Of a DNA stretch of 14,816 nt, positions 1-6,228 are shown one piece after another. This DNA comes from an uncultured Faecalibacterium sp. (GTDB lineage: Bacteria > Bacillota > Clostridia > Oscillospirales > Ruminococcaceae), in the NCBI GenBank assembly GCA_934518555.1, contig CAKSXW010000050.1, positions 1 through 14,816 of the forward strand, read 5' to 3'. Every line of letters starts with the position of its first letter. The first letter of the stretch is position 1. Both the position numbers and the translations under genes were made by a program. The notes under the pieces were generated by a model that did not search any database, was not told the DNA's origin, and worked only from the letters and a program-made list of their open reading frames with translations.

Positions 1-17
1 TTCGGGCGCATCTATGT

Positions 18-95
18 GGTGCCCATAGCGTAGTCGGTTAACGCGCCAGATTGTGGATCTGGAGACCGTGGGTTCGAATCCCACTGGGCACCCCA
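18..95 (+). tRNA. tRNA-His (anticodon GTG)
   Basis: A full cloverleaf can be folded. The acceptor strand GTGCCCA (19-25) pairs with TGGGCAC (85-91). The anticodon stem CCAGA/TCTGG (46-50/58-62) encloses loop TTGTGGA with anticodon GTG at 53-55. The T stem GTGGG/CCCAC encloses TTCGAAT. Position 18 is the extra G(-1) typical of tRNA-His, opposite discriminator C92. The 3' CCA (93-95) is encoded in the DNA. It lies on the strand opposite to the phage cassette that ends just downstream. Confidence 0.97.
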
Positions 96-101
96 CCAAA
101 A

Positions 102-133
102 AGTCCGCTGTTGAAAAACAGCGGACTTTTTTT
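102..133 (+). terminator. Intrinsic terminator of the tRNA-His transcript
   Basis: A 9-bp perfect stem (AGTCCGCTG at 102-110, CAGCGGACT at 119-127) with an 8-nt loop is followed by a T run (128-133). It starts seven bases after the tRNA CCA end. Confidence 0.93.
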
Positions 134-140
134 GTAAACA

Positions 141-182
141 ACGCTCCCCTGGGTTCCGAGGTTTCGGTGCCCAGGGGAGCGT
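141..182 (-). terminator. Terminator of the phage cassette, possibly bidirectional
   Basis: A 13-bp perfect inverted repeat (141-153 and 170-182, arms ACGCTCCCCTGGG and its complement) lies just downstream of the last minus-strand gene. The loop can form a further CCGA/TCGG mini-stem. T-rich tracts follow the stem on both strands (TTGTTT on minus, TTTTGGTTTTT on plus), so it could stop transcription from either side. With the tRNA terminator it insulates two convergent units within about 90 bases. Confidence 0.9.
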
Positions 183-190
183 TTTGGTTT

Positions 191-1498
191 TTACTGGTTC
201 ATCTGCTGCAGGATCCTGGCGATCTCTGCGTTGGAGTAGCCCTCCTTTTGCAGGGCCGACCGGATGGCCAGGTCACTCTGGCCCCGGTTCCGCAGCAGAG
301 ACGCCGTAAAGGGCACCAGGTCCCCGGGCACTGCTGCTCCACTCCCGCCGGAGCCGCCGAGGCGGCTGCTGTTCTTGCCGCTGTTCCGGGCAGCGTTTCC
401 GGCCGCCTGGCTGGCCTTCTGACGGGCATCGGACTGCTTCAGGGCCCACTGGCCCTTGGCGATGTTCAGCTTTTCCGCCGCAATGTTATTGTTGAAGGCC
501 TGCTGCTTCAGGGCGTCCTCATAGGCCCTTTGGCTGGCGTCGTTCTCGTACCGCTGCTGGGCCAGCTTGTCCTGCCGCTGTTTTTCCTGCATCTGCTGGC
601 TCCAGGCGGTGTCGGCACGGTCCGCCTGGTAGGCCCGGGTGCCGGAGTAGATGTTGTACCCGGTGTTCAGCAGACTGCCTGCCAGGGTGCCCAGGCCCGT
701 GGTGCCGCTGATGGCCATCTGGATGGCATCCCCGATGACCCCCAGCACCGTCATGAACCCGTTGAAGGCCTGCTGCTGCCGTCTGGCCCGGGCCTGCTCC
801 TGGTCCGTGTAGTAGCCGTGAAGGGTGTCCAGGCGGCTCAGGTAGTCCTGGTACTGGCCGTAGTCCTGGGCGTAGGCCTTGTTGTAGTCCTCCCCCTTCT
901 GCTGCAGCTGGGTGTAGTAATCCGAAAGCTGCCGGTTGTACTGATCCTGAGCACTCTGCTCCTGGGCGTTCAGCTGATCCAGCCGGGACACCAGCTCATC
1001 GCCGCCGCTGGTGTAGGTATCCAGTGCCAGGCTGTACAGGGTGGGGATGGCGTCGTTCAACGCTCCCATCTGCTGCTGATAGGCCTGCTGGGCGGCACTG
1101 GTGGCGTAACTGGAGCCATAGCCTCCGGTAAGGGCTGCCGCCTGGGCCGCTGCGTCTGCGCTGGCGTTGTGGGCGTTCTGGGTGTACTGCTGGGCATACT
1201 GCCGATACAGTGGGTCCTGGGTGTAGTGGTATTGGAACTGCTCCCGTCCCAGCAGCTGGCCCAGCAGGCCGTCGATGCGGTCCTGGTAGCCGCTCTGGTA
1301 GGCCCCGGGACGCTGGTCCTGCCATTCCTTCAGGGCATTGGCGGCGTCGGTGACGCTCTGACCGGGGCGGTAGCTGGCCCCTGCCATGGCGTTTTCCACC
1401 TGCTTGCGGTCCTCCAGGCCGTCGGTGTCGTAGCTGTTCTGGGCCGCCGGGGACCGCCCGGAGTCCAGCAGTTCTTCTTTCTTCTTTTTGGTTGCCAT
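191..1498 (-). CDS. Phage ejection (DNA-injection)-like protein
   Basis: A 435-aa protein, last of the cassette. It begins with a lysine run (KKKK at 4-7), is rich in Gln, Tyr and Ala, and is mostly predicted helix, including heptad-like Gln-rich stretches at about 170-240 and 295-365. One glycine-studded hydrophobic segment lies at about 246-283. A Gly/Ser linker (about 373-388) leads to a small C-terminal helical domain containing YSNAEIARILQQ. The segment 'DPLYRQYAQQYTQ...TGGYGSSYA' (95-131) resembles proteins I recall next to short-tailed phage head genes in Clostridia. The P22-like position after the gp4/gp10-like genes, plus helix and membrane-active character, suggest a pilot protein ejected with DNA (compare P22 gp7/gp20/gp16). 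That role is inferred, not shown by a catalytic motif. SD AAAGGAG lies upstream of the ATG at 1498. Confidence 0.6.
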   Translation of the reverse strand: MATKKKKEELLDSGRSPAAQNSYDTDGLEDRKQVENAMAGASYRPGQSVTDAANALKEWQDQRPGAYQSGYQDRIDGLLGQLLGREQFQYHYTQDPLYRQYAQQYTQNAHNASADAAAQAAALTGGYGSSYATSAAQQAYQQQMGALNDAIPTLYSLALDTYTSGGDELVSRLDQLNAQEQSAQDQYNRQLSDYYTQLQQKGEDYNKAYAQDYGQYQDYLSRLDTLHGYYTDQEQARARRQQQAFNGFMTVLGVIGDAIQMAISGTTGLGTLAGSLLNTGYNIYSGTRAYQADRADTAWSQQMQEKQRQDKLAQQRYENDASQRAYEDALKQQAFNNNIAAEKLNIAKGQWALKQSDARQKASQAAGNAARNSGKNSSRLGGSGGSGAAVPGDLVPFTASLLRNRGQSDLAIRSALQKEGYSNAEIARILQQMNQ

Positions 1499-1519
1499 AA
1501 GCCTTCTCCTTTCCCCTGC

Positions 1520-1705
1520 TCAGAGGTTCCCCAGCTTGGTGCGGAGCTGCTCCGACATATTTTCCACGTCCAGGTTGGTCAATACATACTGCAGCTGCTC
1601 CTGCATCTGATACAGATACCCTCGCAGGGCCCGGGCATCCTCGGGGTCCATTTTCTCACTCAATTTCGGCAGACCAATCCGGTCCAGGCCGTTTACACTT
1701 GCCAT
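1520..1705 (-). CDS. Small helical phage structural protein, function unknown
   Basis: A 61-aa acidic, helical protein. After an N-terminal 'GLDRIGLPKLSEKMDPED' it carries a single long helix (about 20-50) with 'LRGYLYQMQEQLQYVLTNLDVENMSEQL', a pattern known from small proteins beside phage tail genes. The ATG at 1705 lies inside the end of the preceding gene (13-base overlap) and has an AGGAGG site nine bases upstream. The overlap implies translational coupling with the 632-aa tail/hub protein. Position fits a small neck, plug or chaperone-like component, but nothing in the sequence fixes a role. Confidence 0.72.
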   Translation of the reverse strand: MASVNGLDRIGLPKLSEKMDPEDARALRGYLYQMQEQLQYVLTNLDVENMSEQLRTKLGNL

Positions 1706-3591
1706 GGTTGTTCCTCCTGTCCATTTACCAGGCCGCCCTTTGCCGGGGCCAGGTCCTTTGCCAGCCCACGCAGGGTGATCTGGCCCTTGCCCTGCAGCCG
1801 GAGCCGCAGAGTGCCGTGACGCCGGGGTACCAGCTGCAGATCATAGCAGCGGCGTTTCTCCTCCACCGTCAGGGCCGCTGCCTTCTCCCAGGGGCCGCCG
1901 TCGTAGCTAAGGCTCACCTCCAGGGTGCTGCGGCATTCTGCATCCAGCCGCAGGGTCAGCCGGGACAGATACCGCTGGTCCGCAGCCTCCACCCCGATAT
2001 CCCCACTGATGAGTTCAAAATCCACCTGCTGCTCCACCCCCTGGGTGCTTTGCCAGTCTGCCTCCCGGCTGGGGTCTGCCACCCACAGGGCCTGGCCGTC
2101 CCACAGGTACAGCTGACCTCCGGTACTGGCCATCTCCCGGGAGCAGACATCCTCCTGGTGCCACAGGCCTCGCTCGGTGTCGTAGACCAGCAGCCGGGCC
2201 TCCTGCCCGGTACCGGAAGCACGGGACACATGGAGGTAGTATCGGCCGTCCAGGGCACCGCCTACGGCACTTTGCACATTGGCCAGGCGGCTGGCATCCA
2301 GGGCCGCCGATACCTTTACCGGGATGCTGCCGTCCCAGGCCATGACCCCCTCCGGGGACAGGTAATACAGGGTCTCGTTCAGTACACATAGGCTGTGGGC
2401 AGCGTTCCGGGCTACGCCCCGGCACCGCAGGGAGGTGAGCTGATAATCCGAGGGCTTGGAGCCGCAGAGTTTGTGGAGGGTGTTCTCCTTAAAAAACAAG
2501 GCATAGCCCATGCAGGTCACCGCCCCGGTAAAGGGGCCGTCACTGCCTACCGTCACAGCGTAGCTGTCGGAGGCAATGCCCCGATACGAGAACCAGTTGG
2601 TGGGGTCCCCCAGCTTGCAGGCATAGATCACATTTTCCCGGCTGCTGCAGCCCCACACCCGGTTGTCGCACTCGGTAACGAACTCCAGGTCCGGCACCCG
2701 GCGTTCCAGCTCCACCGGGGCCTCCACTGCCACGGTCCGGGTGACCTTGCCGTCCAGGCTGGTCCAGCAGGCAGCGTCTGCTCCCTGTACCAGGGTACCG
2801 TAAAAGAAGTCCCCTGCTGGGTCTGCCCGGACCAGCAGGCTGTTTTGCTCCACAGCGTACAGGATGCAGTCCCCTTCCAGGGCCTCCCACTGGCCTGCCT
2901 GCCGGGCAGCAGACCCCTGCACCGTCACCGTGTCCCACTGGCGGAACTGCTCCCCGGCCCCGGACACGGTGATGCGGCAGTAGTCCAGGGGCTGGGCGGT
3001 CCAGTTGCCGGAGGCGGCACTGTACACTTCCAGGGTGCTGCCGCTGCCCCAGGGCCGTTCCGGGTCCTCCACCTTTAAAAAGGTCTGGCCGTCGGCAGGC
3101 TTTTCCGGTTCCTCCCGGCCCAGACTGTCTACGGTGTAGGTCTTTCCGGCGGCATCGCAGGGGGCAAACTCCACGCTCTGGCCCTGGGCGGTCCACCGGG
3201 CCCCCAGGGCCGAAACCTGGCCCTTGGCGGTATCAAAGGCCAGTTTGTCGGGAAAGATCAGGATCTTGGTGCCCAGGCCCACCAGCACCTTTTTGCCGTC
3301 CTCCACTGCCCCCTTGCAGGTCACCGCCTCCCCACCGCCGTCGGGGGTGTAGACCAGGTCCTTTCCGCAGACCGTCAGCAGGCCGTTCAGATGATACATC
3401 CCGTTAAGGTCTGTCAGGGCTCGCAGCCGCCGCCGGGGCTTGCGGGTGCTCAGGGCCGGAAAATCCCGGGAAGAAAAGTTCACCCCGGCGCTGTACTCGG
3501 CCTCTGAGCAGCCGTAGGTCTCGTTCAGCCCCCCAAAGGCTCGCAGCAGGCTGCGGCTGTTGGGGAGCTTTGTGCGGTTTGCCAGGATCAT
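1693..3591 (-). CDS. Large tail/hub protein, beta-propeller-like (P22 gp10-like by position)
   Basis: A 632-aa protein made largely of short beta strands with repeated Trp/Asp/Gly blades. Examples are NRVWGCSSRENVIYA (310-324), DPTNWFSY (329-336), YYLSPEGVMAWDGS (409-422), LLVYDTERGLWHQED (467-481) and QLYLWDGQALWVADP (493-507). The layout resembles the beta-propeller portion of packaged-DNA-stabilising or tail-hub proteins of short-tailed phages. It lies directly after a gp4-like connector, the position of gene 10 in P22. The start ATG (3591) has AAAGGAGG six bases upstream. The gene ends inside the start of the 61-aa gene. The tail-hub assignment is inference from fold-like repeats and gene order. 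A receptor-binding function is also possible, since no separate tail fibre is visible. Confidence 0.65.
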   Translation of the reverse strand: MILANRTKLPNSRSLLRAFGGLNETYGCSEAEYSAGVNFSSRDFPALSTRKPRRRLRALTDLNGMYHLNGLLTVCGKDLVYTPDGGGEAVTCKGAVEDGKKVLVGLGTKILIFPDKLAFDTAKGQVSALGARWTAQGQSVEFAPCDAAGKTYTVDSLGREEPEKPADGQTFLKVEDPERPWGSGSTLEVYSAASGNWTAQPLDYCRITVSGAGEQFRQWDTVTVQGSAARQAGQWEALEGDCILYAVEQNSLLVRADPAGDFFYGTLVQGADAACWTSLDGKVTRTVAVEAPVELERRVPDLEFVTECDNRVWGCSSRENVIYACKLGDPTNWFSYRGIASDSYAVTVGSDGPFTGAVTCMGYALFFKENTLHKLCGSKPSDYQLTSLRCRGVARNAAHSLCVLNETLYYLSPEGVMAWDGSIPVKVSAALDASRLANVQSAVGGALDGRYYLHVSRASGTGQEARLLVYDTERGLWHQEDVCSREMASTGGQLYLWDGQALWVADPSREADWQSTQGVEQQVDFELISGDIGVEAADQRYLSRLTLRLDAECRSTLEVSLSYDGGPWEKAAALTVEEKRRCYDLQLVPRRHGTLRLRLQGKGQITLRGLAKDLAPAKGGLVNGQEEQPWQV

Positions 3592-3604
3592 AAGCTGCCT
3601 CCTT

Positions 3605-3988
3605 TCACCACCGCCACCGGGTCACTGCCCGGGGCGGATAACTGCGCCGCAGCCAGGCCGCCAGTTCTGCCAGAAGGCTGTTGTACTGGGCCTGCTCCCC
3701 GGCGTAGCGGTCGGTCTCTCCCAGGGCAGCGTCGGTCCTGGCACAGAGATAATGGGGGTACAGGGCATCAAAGGGTGCCGGCACCAGCAATACATCCTGG
3801 TCCTGCAGGCCCTCGTCCCAGGCCTTGTCTGCCCCCTGTTCATCAAAGGCCTGGGTGCTGCAAAGGGCAAAAAACCGCTGCCGCAGCATGGCGTCCTCCT
3901 CTCGCAGCCAGGCCTGCCGGGTGCTCAGGGCCACCCGACTGCCGGGCCGCAGCTCGGCGGCACGTTCCAGTGCCTGTCCTACCGTCAT
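3605..3988 (-). CDS. Head-tail connector / neck protein (P22 gp4-like)
   Basis: A 127-aa protein. The C-terminal half reads 'LLVPAPFDALYPHYLCARTDAALGE.DRYAGEQAQYNSLLAELAAWLRRSYPP' (67-118). This matches the typical layout of Firmicute phage connector proteins: a P-x-PFD-LY turn, a helix with D/E-x-DRY, then a long helix ending near a Tyr-Pro. It is the first gene after the mid-cassette terminator and has SD AAGGAGC about eight bases before the ATG at 3988. Two neighbours, the capsid block upstream and the propeller protein downstream, place it at the neck. The family match is recalled from sequence character and has not been checked by search. Confidence 0.62.
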   Translation of the reverse strand: MTVGQALERAAELRPGSRVALSTRQAWLREEDAMLRQRFFALCSTQAFDEQGADKAWDEGLQDQDVLLVPAPFDALYPHYLCARTDAALGETDRYAGEQAQYNSLLAELAAWLRRSYPPRAVTRWRW

Positions 3989-4007
3989 AGTCTCACGCTC
4001 CTTTTAC

Positions 4008-4039
4008 AAAAAGCCCGGCAGAGCCTCCCCCTGCCGGGC
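4008..4039 (-). terminator. Intrinsic terminator inside the cassette
   Basis: A 9-bp perfect stem (GCCCGGCAG at 4013-4021, CTGCCGGGC at 4031-4039) is followed on the minus strand by five T (4012-4008). It lies between the 70-aa head gene and the connector gene and would lower expression of neck, hub and ejection genes relative to capsid. Confidence 0.88.
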
Positions 4040-4048
4040 CACAGGTTT

Positions 4049-4261
4049 TTAGTGGGCAGCGTTTTCTGCCGCAGCAATGCGTGCGGCAGTGCGCTCGTCC
4101 TGCATCTGGCTGTGCTCCAGCACCTCCGCCACCTCCGGCGGCACCTCTACCTCCACGCCCCGGCGGATCTTATAGTTCACGCCGTTGACGCTGACGAACA
4201 GGTCCCCCTTGTAGCGGCTGTTGTCCTTGAACAGCCGGACACGCACATTCTTTCCAGCCAT
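4049..4261 (-). CDS. Small conserved head protein, function unknown
   Basis: A 70-aa basic-to-acidic protein. 'VRVRLFKDNSRYKGDLFVSVNG' and 'YKIRRGVEVEVPPEVAEVLE' suggest a small beta-sheet domain followed by a helix (about 41-68). Such proteins are common directly after capsid genes in Firmicute phages, as I recall, but I know no proven role; a head-completion or decoration function is conceivable. It follows the capsid gene by 12 bases with an AAGGAGGG site before the ATG at 4261, and a terminator follows ten bases after its stop. That places it in the highly expressed capsid block. Confidence 0.75.
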   Translation of the reverse strand: MAGKNVRVRLFKDNSRYKGDLFVSVNGVNYKIRRGVEVEVPPEVAEVLEHSQMQDERTAARIAAAENAAH

Positions 4262-4273
4262 AGAGCTCCCTCC

Positions 4274-5275
4274 TTAGTTGGCGGCGGCGGTGGCAGAGTA
4301 GCTGGACACGCTCTCCACACGCACCATGTACTGCTCTACCAGACGCTCGGCGGCACGCATGCCCTTCCAGCCCACCGAGGCACGCTGGTTCAGGGGGTCG
4401 TCGCCGTAGCCCAGCTGCTTGACGATGTGCTCCAGGCCGCCGCCCTCCAGCTCGGTAACGCCGTAGGCGTGGGCCCCCAGCACCAGGGTGCCGAACACTG
4501 CCAGGCCGGCAGGGCAGGTATCGTCCTTCCAGATCTTGGCCTCGCTGGTCTCGATAAACCGGATATTGCCCAGTTTGCCGATCTCGCCCCGGAACATGGT
4601 CTCGGGGTCAGCGTACTTGTGGACCTCGATAAACTCCTTGCTGGTCTTCAGGTCGTAGGCCGCATAGGGGTGGATGATGGCAATGTAGCTGTCCCCGATG
4701 GGGTCAGCGTTCATGGCACCCAGCTGGGCTGCTGCCTGGAAGAACAGCTTGGGGGTCAGGGTGCAGCTCTTGTCCAAGGCCTTGCGGCTGGTCACCGGGG
4801 TCTCGGTGCCATCTGCCGCCAGCTTGGGGGCATACAGCACATTGGTGCCGCCTGCCAGCACGTCCCGGGTGATGCTGTCCATGGTGCGGCCTGCCTGGCT
4901 GGCCAGCACCCGGGTAGCCTGCACCACGTTGTTGTCGATGGCCGTCATCTGCAGCACGTCGGTGAGGGGGGTCCAGCCGCCGTACTGGTGCAGGTCACTG
5001 GTGATGGTGGTAACGTTCAGAGCCTGGCCGTTGGGGGTCACGCCCTCGGTGAGGGGCGTGGTGGCCTTGGGCAGACTGTCATACTTGCGGAACTCAATGG
5101 TTTTGCCGCCGTTCTGGGGCACCGGGTAGTAGTCCGCAAACTGGTCGTGGACCAGCCGGGGTTCTGCCTGGTCGATGAGACGCTTCTCGTAGAAGGTCTT
5201 CATCTCCGGGGACATGGTGGCCGTGGTGTTCTGGCCCTGGTCTGCAAACAGCTGGAGATCAAACATCTTGTTCAT
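4274..5275 (-). CDS. Major capsid protein, N4-gp56 family, with Prp cleavage motif
   Basis: A 333-aa protein from the ATG at 5275, chosen because AAAGGAAG lies five bases upstream; an upstream in-frame start would add 15 residues without a good SD. Family-typical segments are LVHDQFADYYPVPQNGGKTIEFRKYDSLP (41-69), TTPLTEGVTP (72-81), an SDLHQYGGW segment (about 94) and 'DPLNQRASVGWKG' near the C-terminus. These match the N4-gp56-like capsid family with an HK97-type fold. The N-terminus MNKMFDLQLFADQ carries an L27-like motif recognised by Prp proteases, with predicted cleavage after Phe10. It follows the Prp-scaffold gene by 25 bases. A capsid role is strongly supported by family features and order. 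The cleavage is inferred. Confidence 0.93.
   Translation of the reverse strand: MNKMFDLQLFADQGQNTTATMSPEMKTFYEKRLIDQAEPRLVHDQFADYYPVPQNGGKTIEFRKYDSLPKATTPLTEGVTPNGQALNVTTITSDLHQYGGWTPLTDVLQMTAIDNNVVQATRVLASQAGRTMDSITRDVLAGGTNVLYAPKLAADGTETPVTSRKALDKSCTLTPKLFFQAAAQLGAMNADPIGDSYIAIIHPYAAYDLKTSKEFIEVHKYADPETMFRGEIGKLGNIRFIETSEAKIWKDDTCPAGLAVFGTLVLGAHAYGVTELEGGGLEHIVKQLGYGDDPLNQRASVGWKGMRAAERLVEQYMVRVESVSSYSATAAAN
5243..5260 (-). other. Predicted Prp cleavage motif in the capsid N-terminus (DLQLFA)
   Basis: Codons 6-11 of the capsid gene encode DLQLFA, like the N-terminal extension of Firmicute ribosomal protein L27 (LNLQFFA type) and of staphylococcal phage capsids cleaved by Prp between Phe and Ala. 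Predicted product: mature capsid beginning at Ala11. Confidence 0.7.
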
Positions 5276-5300
5276 AGGTTCTTCCTTTCTCTTATAAGGT

Positions 5301-6215
5301 TTATAATTCGATCCGGGCACCGTGCATCACACGGCGCTCCAAGGCTTCTCGCTGGGTCCGGGTCATGCCTGCCACATCCGGCCGCAGGGTGGCTGCGCCG
5401 CCGGGACGGATGCCGTTTTCTGCCGGGCGGGCTGCTCGCTGCTGGATCCGCTGCACCACCCCCTGTTCCACCGCCTGGGCGGCCTGGCGCAGGGTCTCGT
5501 CGTAGTGGGCCAGGCGGTAGGCGTCCTGCACCCGCATGCCGGGCAGCTGCATCAGCCGCCGCATTTCCGGGTCCTTCAACGCCTCCTGGAGCCTGAACTC
5601 CGGCTGGCTCCGGCGCAGGGCAGCTTCCTCAGCGGCCCACCGGGCGTGGAGCTGGTGCACGGCGTCCCGGGCCCCTGTGGGCAGCGGCGGCAGCACCGGA
5701 GGCTGCGCCGGGGCCGGGGCTTCCTCCGGGGTGCTGGCCTCCTGGTGGGGCGGCTGCACCGGGGCAGGGCTTTCCGGCTTCAGGGTGCCGGAGGCCACCG
5801 CCTGCCGGGCCTGGGCCTGGCTCAGGGCCGGGGCAGCCTCCCCCTCTGCAAACATCTGCAGGTCCATCATGCTCTTTTCTCCCCGGCGGCTCACATCCGC
5901 AAAGCGGACGTGCTCCGGGTATCGCTCTGCCAGCAGGCAAAAGCCTGCCTTGGCCAGCTCAAAGGCTCCCTGGACCCAGGGCTGGCATGGGGCCTGGGCG
6001 TTCACTGCCAGCCGGGGGCCCTCCGGCTCCTCCCAGGCGTCTGCCTGGGTGCCGGGCTCCCCTGCCAGCAGATACACCAACGCCTGCATCAGGGTGCTGG
6101 CTCCGGCGCACACGATGTCCTGGCCTGCCGGGGCGTAGCCTGCATGGCCGCAGGCCTCCAACCGGCAGCCCATGCCTTCGGGGCCGTCCATCTCGCTGTA
6201 GCATACTTTCATCAT
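5301..6215 (-). CDS. Prp-type cysteine protease fused in frame to a phage scaffold-like protein
   Basis: A 304-aa protein. Residues 1 to about 108 match ribosomal-processing cysteine protease Prp: G23-H24 and D33-I-V-C36-A-G-A-S40 carry the conserved Gly, His, Asp, Cys and Ser, with the spacing of staphylococcal Prp (His22, Asp31, Cys34, Ser38). After a basic linker (RRGEKS, 110-115) comes MMDLQMFAEGE (116-126), an L27-like Prp target. Then follow a Pro/Ala-rich stretch (about 145-177) and a helical region with QPEFRLQEALKDPEMRRL, RPAENG and a C-terminal REALERRVMHGARIEL, features of scaffold-like proteins before N4-gp56 capsids. The ATG at 6215 is chosen because GGAGG lies eight bases upstream; a GTG at 6224 overlaps that SD. 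In related phages Prp and scaffold are normally separate genes, so the fusion is unusual. A frameshift or sequence error is the alternative: a TGA lies in another frame at 5893-5891. Confidence 0.85.
   Translation of the reverse strand: MMKVCYSEMDGPEGMGCRLEACGHAGYAPAGQDIVCAGASTLMQALVYLLAGEPGTQADAWEEPEGPRLAVNAQAPCQPWVQGAFELAKAGFCLLAERYPEHVRFADVSRRGEKSMMDLQMFAEGEAAPALSQAQARQAVASGTLKPESPAPVQPPHQEASTPEEAPAPAQPPVLPPLPTGARDAVHQLHARWAAEEAALRRSQPEFRLQEALKDPEMRRLMQLPGMRVQDAYRLAHYDETLRQAAQAVEQGVVQRIQQRAARPAENGIRPGGAATLRPDVAGMTRTQREALERRVMHGARIEL
5847..5864 (-). other. Predicted Prp cleavage motif at the protease-scaffold junction (DLQMFA)
   Basis: Codons 118-123 of the fusion gene encode DLQMFA, differing from the capsid motif DLQLFA by one residue. 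Cleavage after Phe122 would release the protease and leave the scaffold starting at Ala123. Confidence 0.65.
5868..5884 (-). promoter_or_regulatory. Internal ribosome-binding site and start inside the fusion gene
   Basis: GGGGAG (5884-5879) stands eight bases before the ATG at 5870, in frame with the fusion. Starting there would give a 189-aa scaffold-like protein, MMDLQMFAEGE..., with no protease domain. In other phages this would be the ordinary start of the scaffold gene. Confidence 0.6.
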
Positions 6216-6228
6216 GGTTCTCACCTCC

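Noticed and set aside
18..182. tRNA-His as a phage attachment site
   Set aside because: The 3' end of the tRNA is intact, but no second copy was found near the other end of the cassette and no integrase is visible. The short shared GGTGCCCA at 167-173 is part of the terminator stem.
53..1819. Long plus-strand open frame starting inside tRNA-His
   Set aside because: It begins within the tRNA, runs through two terminators and lies antisense to three cassette genes.
3560..5596. Plus-strand 678-codon open frame antisense to the capsid region
   Set aside because: It is the reverse reading of the capsid, 70-aa and connector genes, with no initiation signal.
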